Assembly (NCBI GenBank): GCA_016842085.1
Contig: JAEVEX010000033.1
Span: forward strand, 1 to 47,474
Source: Candidatus Thermoflexus tengchongensis
GTDB taxonomy: Bacteria > Chloroflexota > Anaerolineae > Thermoflexales > Thermoflexaceae
Direction of reading: 5' to 3'
Length of the DNA stretch: 47,474 bases
Made by a program: the position numbers and the translations under genes. Below the pieces are notes generated by a model that was not told the DNA's origin, searched no databases, and saw nothing but the letters and a program-made list of their open reading frames with translations. This document shows positions 1 to 7,421 of the stretch, one piece after another. The number at the start of each line of letters is the position of its first letter. Position 1 is the first letter of the stretch.

Positions 1-1
1 G

Positions 2-73
2 ATCCGAACCCGCCCCTTCTTTCAGGAGGAAGTGCTCGCCAGGGGGGTGGTGATCTATGAATCCCCATCTTGA
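2..73 (+). CDS. C-terminal end of MNT-type nucleotidyltransferase (partial)
   Basis: The window opens inside a reading frame whose last 23 codons end RGVVIYESPS before a TGA at 71-73. A tail of the form FFQEEVLARGVVIYE is typical of the MNT family of minimal nucleotidyltransferases, which act as antitoxins to HEPN toxins by modifying them. The frame overlaps the start of the following HEPN gene by 17 bases, the usual arrangement of an MNT-HEPN pair. The catalytic GSxxxG...DxD part lies outside the window, so the family call rests on the tail and the neighbour only. Confidence 0.6.
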   Translation: MRTRPFFQEEVLARGVVIYESPS

Positions 74-443
74 GCGCTGGCTTCGTTTCGCTCGCGAGGA
101 TCTGCGTATGGCAGAACTCGCTTTCGACGATGGAATTTATAACCAAGCATGCTTCCATGCCCATCAAGCGATTGAGAAGGCCTTGAAAGGGCTCCTGGAA
201 GCCCAGGGCCAGGTGCCGCCACGAACCCACAAGCTGGTGGATTTAGTGCGGCAGATCCCGCAGGGGAAGTGGGGCGACCTGGAGAGCCAGCTGCTCAGGA
301 TGGATCGTTTTTACATCCCGACTCGCTATCCGGACGCTCTCCCAGGGATGTTGCCGGAAGGATGGCCCGGGGAAAAGGACGCCCGGGAGGCATTAGAGCT
401 GGCGCGGGAAGTGCTCCGTCGCATTATGGAGGAAAGCCGATGA
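57..443 (+). CDS. HEPN domain protein, likely toxin of an MNT-HEPN pair
   Basis: This 128-residue all-helical protein has the HEPN core: an N-terminal helix with WLRFAREDLRMAELAF, a second helix with ACFHAHQAIEKALKGLL, and RTHKLVDL in the loop before the third helix. HEPN proteins of this size are RNases or nucleotide-binding partners, and next to MNT proteins they form toxin-antitoxin pairs. It overlaps the MNT fragment upstream by 17 bases and the ccmF start downstream by 4 (ATGA), so all three are probably translated together. The canonical RX4-6H RNase motif is not clear, so it may be a non-catalytic or divergent HEPN. Function is inferred from family and context. Confidence 0.75.
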   Translation: MNPHLERWLRFAREDLRMAELAFDDGIYNQACFHAHQAIEKALKGLLEAQGQVPPRTHKLVDLVRQIPQGKWGDLESQLLRMDRFYIPTRYPDALPGMLPEGWPGEKDAREALELAREVLRRIMEESR

Positions 444-2446
444 GTCTTCTTGGGGAAGGGTTGCTGGATCTGGCCTGGGGTCTGAGCCTGATCGGGACGC
501 TGGCGGCGTTTTATGGGGGATGGCGGCGGGAGGCCCGATGGGTGGAGGTGGCCCGGCGCATCGGACAGGTGATGGCGCCGTTGCTCACCCTCATGGTGCT
601 GGCCCTGGAGATCGCCCTCCTCACCGATGACTTCCGTCTGGTCTATGTGACCCAGGTCTCCCGCCAGACCCAGCCGCTCTTCCTGAAGATCACCGCCCTG
701 TGGGGCGGCCAGAACGGATCCCTGCTCTTCTGGTCCTGGCTGATGAGCCTCTTCCTCTTCGCCGCCATGGCCCGCGCGGCCCGTTTTCCCGCAGACCTCC
801 GGCCCTTCATCGCGGGTGTTCTGTTGCTGACCCAGACCTTCTTTTTGCTGCTCAACCGGTTCTTCGCCAACCCCTTTGAGACCTTTCCGGTCCCCCCGGC
901 GGATGGGCGGGGGTTGAATCCGCTGCTGCGCCATCCGGGGATGATCGCGCATCCTCCTCTGTTATATCTCGGCTTCGTCGGCTTCACGGTTCCCTACGCC
1001 ATCGTCATCGCTGCCCTGCTGGCCGGCCGGCGGGATGATGCGTGGCTCCCATTGCTCCGGCGGTGGACCCTGGTGGCGTGGCTGTTCCTGAGCCTGGGCC
1101 TCCTGGTGGGCGCTCGCTGGGCCTATGATGTGCTGGGCTGGGGCGGTTACTGGGGTTGGGATCCGGTGGAGAACGCGGCGCTGCTCCCCTGGCTGACCGG
1201 CACGGCCTTCCTGCACTCCATGATGGTTCAGGAGCGCCGGGGCATGTTGAAAGTGTGGACATCGCTGCTCATCATCCTCACCTATGCCCTGGTGATCCTG
1301 GGAACGTTCATCACGCGCACCGGGGTGATCGCCTCGGTGCACGCCTTCGCCCGCTCCGCCATCGGGGTGCCCTTCCTGATCTACGTCGGGCTGGTGCTGG
1401 TGGGCTCCCTCGCCCTGCTGGCCGCGCGCTGGGATTTGTTGCGGGCGGAGAACCGGATGGAATCCTGGCTTTCGCGGGAGACTTTCTTCCTGCTCAACAA
1501 CTGGCTCTTTCTGGGGATCGCTTTCGCGGTCTTCTGGGGCACGTTCTACCCGATGTTCTCGGAGCTGCTGTTCAACGAGAAGCTGACCGTAGGCCCCCCT
1601 TACTACAATCAGGTCACCGGCCCCCTGTTTGGAGCCCTCTACCTGCTGATGGGGGTGATCCCCTTCGTTCGCTGGCGGCGGACCCCCGGGGCATCGCTGC
1701 GCCTCTCAGTGGGCTCCTCGTTGTTGGCGGCGCTGGGCGCGGTGGCCCTCGCCGCGATCGCCGGGATCCGACAGCCGTGGGCCCTGCTGGGATTCGGCCT
1801 GTGCGCCTTCGCCGGGTGGGGGACATTGCTGGATTACGCGCTGGGAGTGGGGGCGCGGCGACGGGCGACGGGCGAGCCATGGCCGGTGGCCCTGGCCCGT
1901 CTGATGGCGCGCAACCCGCGGCGATACGGTGGATATCTGGTTCATCTCGGCGTGGTCCTGATCGGGATCGGTGTGATCGGCTCCCAGTTCGATCAGCAGG
2001 AAACCCAGCGCACGATCGGGCTGGGCGATTCCCTGGCCTTCGGCAGCTATCGTCTGGTCTATCAGGGGATCCGGCAATACACGCCGGCAACCGAGCCGGA
2101 CGTGGTGGTCACCGAGGCATGGGTTCGCGTGTATGACCGATCGGGTCGCCGGCTGGCGGATCTGTATCCGTATGTGTTGCAATACGATACCGGGGAAAGC
2201 CTGACGCCGCCGGCCCTGCGGGCGACTTTGAAGGAAGATCTCTACCTGCTGTTGAGCGGATGGGTGGAGGGCGGCAACCGGGCGACGTTCAAGGTGTTCA
2301 TCAACCCGCTGGTCTCGTGGATCTGGATCGGAGGGATCGTGCTGATCCTGGGCACGCTGGTGGCGGTGTGGCCCCGGCCTGCCCTGGCTCCGGTCCCGAG
2401 CGAGATCCGCCCGCCGCTGCAAAAGAAGCCGGCCCCTGTCTTGTAA
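440..2446 (+). CDS. ccmF: Cytochrome c haem lyase subunit CcmF
   Basis: This multi-pass membrane protein of about 668 residues matches CcmF in length (usually about 630-670). It has the tryptophan-rich haem-handling WWD motif WGGYWGWDPVEN starting near residue 234, preceded by HPPLLYLGFVGFTVPYA, which carries a conserved histidine. CcmF with CcmH attaches haem to apocytochrome CxxCH motifs outside the membrane. The ATG at 440 is chosen because it overlaps the HEPN stop and leads straight into the first hydrophobic helix; the frame is open farther upstream, but that part is non-hydrophobic and overlaps HEPN. A soluble domain lies near residues 545-625 before the last helix, as in the family. 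ccmH is separated from it by a two-gene insertion. Confidence 0.95.
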   Translation: MSLLGEGLLDLAWGLSLIGTLAAFYGGWRREARWVEVARRIGQVMAPLLTLMVLALEIALLTDDFRLVYVTQVSRQTQPLFLKITALWGGQNGSLLFWSWLMSLFLFAAMARAARFPADLRPFIAGVLLLTQTFFLLLNRFFANPFETFPVPPADGRGLNPLLRHPGMIAHPPLLYLGFVGFTVPYAIVIAALLAGRRDDAWLPLLRRWTLVAWLFLSLGLLVGARWAYDVLGWGGYWGWDPVENAALLPWLTGTAFLHSMMVQERRGMLKVWTSLLIILTYALVILGTFITRTGVIASVHAFARSAIGVPFLIYVGLVLVGSLALLAARWDLLRAENRMESWLSRETFFLLNNWLFLGIAFAVFWGTFYPMFSELLFNEKLTVGPPYYNQVTGPLFGALYLLMGVIPFVRWRRTPGASLRLSVGSSLLAALGAVALAAIAGIRQPWALLGFGLCAFAGWGTLLDYALGVGARRRATGEPWPVALARLMARNPRRYGGYLVHLGVVLIGIGVIGSQFDQQETQRTIGLGDSLAFGSYRLVYQGIRQYTPATEPDVVVTEAWVRVYDRSGRRLADLYPYVLQYDTGESLTPPALRATLKEDLYLLLSGWVEGGNRATFKVFINPLVSWIWIGGIVLILGTLVAVWPRPALAPVPSEIRPPLQKKPAPVL

Positions 2447-2459
2447 CGATGGAGGAGCC

Positions 2460-3599
2460 ATGCTGAAACGGGTGCGCATTCAGGGATATCGCTGCTTTCG
2501 GGATGTGGATGTCGAATTGAAGCCGTTACAGGTCCTGGTGGGCCCCAACGGGAGCGGGAAGAGCGCCTTCCTGGACGCCATCCGGTTTGTGCGCGACATC
2601 GTGCGCCACCATCTCCGGAGCGCCATGCAGATGCGCGTCTGGAGGCCTGAGGAGCTGTTCTGGAAAGGTCAAGCCAGTGAGATCGACATCCAGCTGACCT
2701 GGGGGAATGATTCCAGCGAGGCGAGGGGGAGCCTGTCCGGGGAAGTGATCTACGAGATCGCTCTGCAGCAGGGAGAGGGAACGGTGGGTATTGTCCGGGA
2801 GCGCCTTTCCTGGGCTGGCCGGACGATCTATCGTCGAACAGGCTCTGAGGTTCGTTTCGAAGAACAGCCCGGGGTGTCCTGGCGCGTGGAGCGCGACCAG
2901 GCTGCGCTCCGGACGCTTTTCGAGTTCACCCCAGAGCCACTGAAAGAGATCGTCAAAGGCTTGCAGGGCTGGTGGTTGAAGGCATGGCCGGAGTTCCTGC
3001 ATCCGGAACCCCGGGCCATCCGAAGGGGGATTCGCCGATGGGAGGAACCCCGGCATCAGCGTTTCTATCCCAATGCGCGCGATCTTCCTCTGCTGATTCA
3101 GCGAATGAAGGAGGCTCATCCGGAAGCCTATCAGTACTGGCTGGATGAGATCCGGTCGCTGATCGGCCAGCATGTGGAGCTCCAGCCGCACCACGACGAA
3201 GTCGCCGGGATCTTCCGCCTCGCCATGAAGTGGAACGGGGTGTGGCTCTCTCCCTCCGGGATCTCTGAGGGCTGGCTCCGGTTTATCGCCCTCAGCCTCC
3301 ATGCTTATGACCCGGAGAATGAGGGGTGCGTGTTCTTTATCGAGGAAATCGAGAACGGTCTGTCCCCCGATTCCATCGATGCCCTCTTCGGGATTATGGT
3401 GGAAACCCCGGCGGTTCAATGGCTGGTCACTTCCCAACATCCCCTGCTCGTCCGATTGGCGGGCCCTGAACGACTGCTGATTTTCTCAAAGGAAGAAGGG
3501 GAAGCGCGGGTTCTTCCGGGTAGCCAGCACCCTCTGTTAAGGGATCTGGAACCCGGGGAGGATCTCGCTGTCCTGTTTCTCGCCCACATTCTCTCCTGA
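2460..3599 (+). CDS. AAA/OLD-like ATPase (AAA_21 type) of a two-gene module
   Basis: This 379-residue ATPase starts with the SMC/RecF-like fold KRVRIQGYRCFRDVDVEL. It has a Walker A motif GPNGSGKS at residues 28-35 and a Walker B FFIEEIENGLSP at about 292-303, preceded by an ABC-signature-like ISEGWLRF. The end, VQWLVTSQHPLLVRL, contains the usual switch histidine after TSQ. Such ATPases power nuclease partners in OLD-like, Septu-like and related phage-defence systems. The start at 2460 has a good ribosome site (GGAGGAG). The next gene follows after 11 bases and encodes a TOPRIM-like protein, so the two probably act together. The defence role is inferred from architecture and pairing; no homology search was possible. 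Confidence 0.85.
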   Translation: MLKRVRIQGYRCFRDVDVELKPLQVLVGPNGSGKSAFLDAIRFVRDIVRHHLRSAMQMRVWRPEELFWKGQASEIDIQLTWGNDSSEARGSLSGEVIYEIALQQGEGTVGIVRERLSWAGRTIYRRTGSEVRFEEQPGVSWRVERDQAALRTLFEFTPEPLKEIVKGLQGWWLKAWPEFLHPEPRAIRRGIRRWEEPRHQRFYPNARDLPLLIQRMKEAHPEAYQYWLDEIRSLIGQHVELQPHHDEVAGIFRLAMKWNGVWLSPSGISEGWLRFIALSLHAYDPENEGCVFFIEEIENGLSPDSIDALFGIMVETPAVQWLVTSQHPLLVRLAGPERLLIFSKEEGEARVLPGSQHPLLRDLEPGEDLAVLFLAHILS

Positions 3600-3610
3600 A
3601 CGGATGTCTT

Positions 3611-4237
3611 ATGGATCTCGTCATCCTGGCGGCAGATTGTAACATCCAGAACGCGCTCCAGAGCCTGTTCGCTCGATTTCCATTGCGGGATCGAGCAGGA
3701 AAGCGGATGGACATCCGTTATGCGATCGCCCGCGATGACCCATTCGCGTTCTATCGTGCTGCTGAATTATTAAGGCCCTATCTGAGAAAGGCACAGTATG
3801 CCCTTGCCGTCCTCGATTTCCAGTGGTCCCATCGCTTTGAGACAAGCGATCGGATCCGCGACCAGTTACGAGATCAACTGGAGAAAAATGGGTGGTCTGG
3901 ACGTTGCGAGGTGATCGTCATCGATCCTGAGCTGGAGGTCTGGGCATGGGCGGATCTGCGGGCCCTGGCCCGGGCGATCTGTGATCACGCTCCTGAATAT
4001 ACGGAGCGTATCTATGAGGAGCTGAGACGCAGAGCTTCCGGTAAGGGCAAGCCGGATGATCCGAAGAGATCCCTGGGAGGCCTTGGAGTTCCGGGCTTCA
4101 AACGGGACAGCGCGTTTTACCGAAGGCTGGCCGATTACGTTTCCCCGGAGGCGATCGTTCGATGCGGGGATCCCGCCTTCTCGTGTTTGCGTTCCGCCCT
4201 ATCCTCCTGGTTTGGGCCCTGGCCGTCCTTGCCGTAA
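3611..4237 (+). CDS. DUF4276/TOPRIM-like protein partnered with the ATPase
   Basis: This 208-residue soluble protein opens with a beta strand MDLVILAADC and has a strand ending in an acidic residue, ALAVLDF (D69). It then has VIVIDPELEVWAWAD (residues 101-115), which resembles the acidic PYI-x-EFE-ALLFAD block of DUF4276 proteins with a TOPRIM-like fold. Such proteins are often encoded directly after AAA ATPases and are proposed nuclease or effector subunits. The C-terminus (FSCLRSALSSWF) fits the natural end of the family. Its last 76 bases overlap the start of ccmH in another frame, so ccmH expression probably depends on this gene being translated. The family call is by motif reading only; the effector activity is inference. 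Confidence 0.6.
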   Translation: MDLVILAADCNIQNALQSLFARFPLRDRAGKRMDIRYAIARDDPFAFYRAAELLRPYLRKAQYALAVLDFQWSHRFETSDRIRDQLRDQLEKNGWSGRCEVIVIDPELEVWAWADLRALARAICDHAPEYTERIYEELRRRASGKGKPDDPKRSLGGLGVPGFKRDSAFYRRLADYVSPEAIVRCGDPAFSCLRSALSSWFGPWPSLP

Positions 4238-4659
4238 CCCGGCCCGCCGGGGCCCAGACCCCGCCCCCGCCGGTGTCCGACGACGAGGTCAACCGGGTGG
4301 CGAAAAATCTCTATTGCCCCGTATGTGAGAATGTGCCGCTGGATGTCTGCGACACGCCGGCATGCATCCAGTGGAAAGAGGAGATCCGGGCGATGCTGGC
4401 GGAGGGGCGGAGCGAAAACGAGATCATCGATTTCTTCGTCACCCGTTATGGGATGCGCGTTCTGGCCGTCCCTCCTCCCCAGGGGATCGGGCTGGGGGTC
4501 TGGCTGATCCCGGCCCTGGGCCTTCCAGCGGCCGGGCTCTGGCTGGCCCTCCGCCTCGCCCGCTGGCGCCGACCCACCCCGCCGCCGGAGCCCTCACCGG
4601 AACCCTCGCTCGATGAAAACGCCCGGATGCTGGACCGCTGGATCCGGGAGCACTGGTAG
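4162..4659 (+). CDS. ccmH: Cytochrome c biogenesis protein CcmH (thiol-reducing subunit)
   Basis: This 165-residue protein has a cleavable signal (to about ...TRPAGAQ), a periplasmic three-helix CcmH domain and a C-terminal membrane helix (about 108-134). The domain reads LYCPVCENVPLDVCDTPAC, with C52 and C55 as the classical CxxC and two extra cysteines, C63 and C68. It continues IQWKEEIRAMLAEGRSENEIIDFFVTRYG, the family signature. CcmH reduces apocytochrome thiols and presents them to CcmF. The start codon lies inside the upstream gene with GGAG about 12 bases before it. The CX4C addition differs from proteobacterial CcmH and could bind metal or form a second redox pair; that is inference. 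Confidence 0.93.
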   Translation: MRGSRLLVFAFRPILLVWALAVLAVTRPAGAQTPPPPVSDDEVNRVAKNLYCPVCENVPLDVCDTPACIQWKEEIRAMLAEGRSENEIIDFFVTRYGMRVLAVPPPQGIGLGVWLIPALGLPAAGLWLALRLARWRRPTPPPEPSPEPSLDENARMLDRWIREHW

Positions 4660-4670
4660 GGAGGAGGGAT

Positions 4671-5216
4671 ATGCCTGGCCGGGGACGGTGGGGCTGGTGG
4701 ATCGGCCTGGCAGCGGTCGTGGTCTTCCTGGCCCTGCTGGGCTGGGCCTTCATCGAACGGGGGCGGACGGCTCCCACACGGGGCCCCGCTCCGGATTTCA
4801 CCCTTCCCCTCTACGAGGGTTATGACGGCGGGCTCGGGATCCGGGAGTTCCGGCTTCGGGATTGGCGGGGACATGTCGTGGTGATCAACTTCTGGGCTTC
4901 CTGGTGTAAGCCGTGTGAAGAGGAGGCCCCGTTGCTGGAGGCCCTGTGGCGGAAGTATCGGGACCGGGGCGTGATCTTTGTGGGGGTGGATTATCTGGAT
5001 GCGCCCTCGGCGGCGATGAATTACCTGCGACGGTTTCAGATCTCCTATCCCAATGGCCTGGATGCCGGCACCCGGATTTCCCGGTTGTATCGCATCACGG
5101 GGGTCCCTGAAACCTTCGTGGTGGACCCCCAGGGACAGGTGGTGTTCTACAAGGCGGCGCCGATCCGGCCCGGCGAGCTGGAGGGGGTAATCGATCGGCT
5201 GCTCCGTTCAGATTAG
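4671..5216 (+). CDS. ccmG: Thioredoxin-like CcmG/DsbE, membrane-anchored
   Basis: The protein has 181 residues. A single N-terminal membrane helix (about 9-28) anchors a TlpA/ResA-type thioredoxin fold on the outer face. The active site is FWASWCKPCEEE, with C79 and C82. The fold is completed by the cis-proline loop GVPETFVVDPQGQ and the family-typical GVDYLD insert. CcmG feeds electrons from CcdA to CcmH and apocytochrome cysteines. It starts 12 bases after ccmH with GGAGGG upstream. About 85 bases without a gene follow before the next start. Confidence 0.93.
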   Translation: MPGRGRWGWWIGLAAVVVFLALLGWAFIERGRTAPTRGPAPDFTLPLYEGYDGGLGIREFRLRDWRGHVVVINFWASWCKPCEEEAPLLEALWRKYRDRGVIFVGVDYLDAPSAAMNYLRRFQISYPNGLDAGTRISRLYRITGVPETFVVDPQGQVVFYKAAPIRPGELEGVIDRLLRSD

Positions 5217-5300
5217 GCTGGATTCCCCCTGGAGAGGGACCGTTTCCCCTTCAGGGATCCGGGTAACCTGCATCCTGAAGTCTTCACTGGAAGAAGCGCG

Positions 5301-5660
5301 ATGATGAACGAGACGATCGCGGCTCTTTTCGTGCTGTTTGGGGTTACGGTGCTGGCGCTCGCGTATGTCCTGCGGCCGCTCTGGGAGGATCGATCCCGTG
5401 GGGAAGCGCCCGCCCGGCCGGCCCTCCAGGCCCAGTATGAGCGGGTGCTGGGCATGTTGCGGGATCTGGAGACCGACTGGCGCACCGGGAAGATCCCGGA
5501 TGAGGACTACCATGAGCTGCGCCGGCGCTACCTGGAGGAGGGCGCCGCGTTATTGCGGGCGCTTCAGGAGGAAGGGGAAAAGGAAACGATCGATTGGAAA
5601 GCTCGGGTTGAGGCGGCGGTCCAGGCCCGCCGGGCGCAGCTCCGGAGGAAGGGCCCATGA
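5301..5660 (+). CDS. CcmI-like small membrane protein
   Basis: The protein has 119 residues. An N-terminal membrane helix (about 4-24, AALFVLFGVTVLALAYVLRPLW) is followed by a charged helical region containing LGMLRDLETDWRTGKIPDEDYHELRRRYLEEGAALL. A membrane anchor followed by LRDLE-D---GK-++-DY-ELR is the N-terminal signature of CcmI/CycH proteins, which hold apocytochrome near CcmFH. The C-terminal TPR region of classical CcmI is missing. Two ATG codons in tandem (5301 and 5304) could start it. It overlaps the following cytochrome gene by 4 bases. The role is inferred from signature and position. Confidence 0.75.
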   Translation: MMNETIAALFVLFGVTVLALAYVLRPLWEDRSRGEAPARPALQAQYERVLGMLRDLETDWRTGKIPDEDYHELRRRYLEEGAALLRALQEEGEKETIDWKARVEAAVQARRAQLRRKGP

Positions 5661-7387
5661 CCCGGGATCGAGCCACAGGACTGATGCTCGGGCTGGCTCT
5701 CGGGTTTCTGACCGGATGCTCCCTGACCCTGGCGGCCTCCCCTCCGGCGGGCGAGATCCCCTTTCGGACCCAGCCCTGGCCCACGCCCACGCCCTCGCTT
5801 CCCCCGGTCGGCCTTTCCCTGCAAACCGGCCGCTCGCTCTTTCAGGAACACTGCGCGAGTTGCCACGGCCTGAGGGGACGGGGGGATGGCCCCCAGGCCG
5901 CTGCCCTCCGGGCCCGGAACCCGGATGCGCGTCTGGATCTCACCGAGAGCCTGGCCGGGCGCACGGCCTCTCTTCGGGACTGGTTCCAGGTGGTCACGCA
6001 AGGCCGGATGGAGCGGGGGATGCCCCCATGGTCGACGACTTTAAGCGACAGCGAGCGCTGGGCGGTGGTGCTGTATGCCTGGTCCCTCGCGGTACCGCCA
6101 GAGGTTATGGCGGAGGCGGAAAGCCGGTACCGGGAAGCCTGCGCAGCCTGTCACGGGGAGGATGGGCGAAAGGGGCCTGTTCCCCTCGCGGATCCCGAGC
6201 GGGTGCTCGAGCGCGCGCCGTCCGCCTGGGTGGAAGCCCTGCAGCCGGGGCGTATCCCCGCCCATACCGGGCTGCCGGAGCTCTCAACGGACCTCCAGCA
6301 GGCCCTGATCGCTTACCTGCCCCAGCTGGCCTTCTCCATGGCCGACGGGATGGCCCTTCAACCGCCCCGTCCGGTGGCCACAGGCTCGGTGAGCGGCCAG
6401 GTCCTCAATGGGACCACCGAGAGGCCAGCCTCCGGGGTGACGGTGACCCTTTATGTCCTGGTGGACTCCTCACCGGTTTTCTCCCGCACGGTCTCGACCC
6501 GGGCTGATGGGACTTTCCGGTTTGACGTCGTGCCGGTTTATCCGGAGGCCGCTTATCTCCCGGTGGCGGAGTGGCAGGAAGTGGCCTATCCTGCCCCCCA
6601 TCCGCTGACGCTGACCGCGAGCCAGGAGATCACCGTCAACCTGACAGTCTTCGATCGGGGGACGGATCCGGGCGGGATCCACATCGACCAGGTCCACTGG
6701 ATCCTGCAGCCGCTGGCCGATCGCCTTTTCGTCACCGAGGTGTGGGTGTATTCGAATCGGGGAACGACCACCTACGGCGGGGCCGGGAGCCCGGGCATGA
6801 TCTTCCTTCTGCCCCCTGGCGCCTCCAATCTCCAGATCTCCGAAGGAGAGCTGGGCGTTCGATATCGTCAGGAGGAAGATCGATTGATCGATACGGCGCC
6901 GATCCCGCCGGGGATGGGATATCAGACGGCGTTCGGATATGAGCTGCCGCTGGCCCGGGCGCGAACGCTTGCGTTGCGTTCGATTTACCCGGTGGACCGC
7001 TGGAATCTTTTGATCGCGGGAGGAGCGCTGCAGGCCTCCGGTGCTGGATTGCGGGATCTCGGGATGCGCACGCTGGGGAACACGACGTATCATCTTTATG
7101 AGGTGGACCCGCCGGCCCCGGGGGAAACCCGGACCATTGCGCTGCGGCCGCCCACGCCCGTTCCCCCATGGCTGGTGCCGCTCCTGCTGGTCCTGGGCGC
7201 CGGGGTCGTTCTGGGCTTCTTCCGGTTCTGGCGAGGACGGGAGATGGATCCGATCGATGAGATCGCCCGGCTGGATGAGGCCTATGCGGCCGGGGAAGTC
7301 GACGAGGCGACCTACCGGCGGCGACGCGCCGCCCTGATCGCCCGAGCGATCCGTCGCGGGCAGGCCGGAGGCCTCTCGTTCGGGTAA
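5657..7387 (+). CDS. Dihaem cytochrome c lipoprotein with Ig-like and SHOCT-like ends
   Basis: This 576-residue protein begins with a lipoprotein signal (lipobox LTGC, C21). It has two c-type haem domains: C66-x-x-C69-H70 with a possible axial Met in RGMPPW (M122), and C162-x-x-C165-H166. A carboxypeptidase-regulatory or Ig-like beta domain follows (about 240-330, starting VSGQVLNGTTERPASGVTV), then a second beta-rich region. Near the C-terminus are a membrane helix (WLVPLLLVLGAGVVLGFF) and a short helical SHOCT-like tail (IDEIARLDEAYAAGEVDEATYRRRRAALI). It is both a likely client of the surrounding Ccm machinery and possibly part of it. Tethering at both ends (lipid and helix) is unusual. 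Its electron partners are not evident. Confidence 0.85.
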   Translation: MTRDRATGLMLGLALGFLTGCSLTLAASPPAGEIPFRTQPWPTPTPSLPPVGLSLQTGRSLFQEHCASCHGLRGRGDGPQAAALRARNPDARLDLTESLAGRTASLRDWFQVVTQGRMERGMPPWSTTLSDSERWAVVLYAWSLAVPPEVMAEAESRYREACAACHGEDGRKGPVPLADPERVLERAPSAWVEALQPGRIPAHTGLPELSTDLQQALIAYLPQLAFSMADGMALQPPRPVATGSVSGQVLNGTTERPASGVTVTLYVLVDSSPVFSRTVSTRADGTFRFDVVPVYPEAAYLPVAEWQEVAYPAPHPLTLTASQEITVNLTVFDRGTDPGGIHIDQVHWILQPLADRLFVTEVWVYSNRGTTTYGGAGSPGMIFLLPPGASNLQISEGELGVRYRQEEDRLIDTAPIPPGMGYQTAFGYELPLARARTLALRSIYPVDRWNLLIAGGALQASGAGLRDLGMRTLGNTTYHLYEVDPPAPGETRTIALRPPTPVPPWLVPLLLVLGAGVVLGFFRFWRGREMDPIDEIARLDEAYAAGEVDEATYRRRRAALIARAIRRGQAGGLSFG

Positions 7388-7421
7388 CGCCCCGGGCTGC
7401 GCTGAGAGGCTTCCCGCTTGT

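Noticed and set aside
326-952. Long open frames antisense to ccmF (and similar ones opposite most GC-rich genes)
   Set aside because: They mirror codon structure of strong genes on the other strand, are rich in Pro/Arg/Gly/His, and have no family features or ribosome sites.
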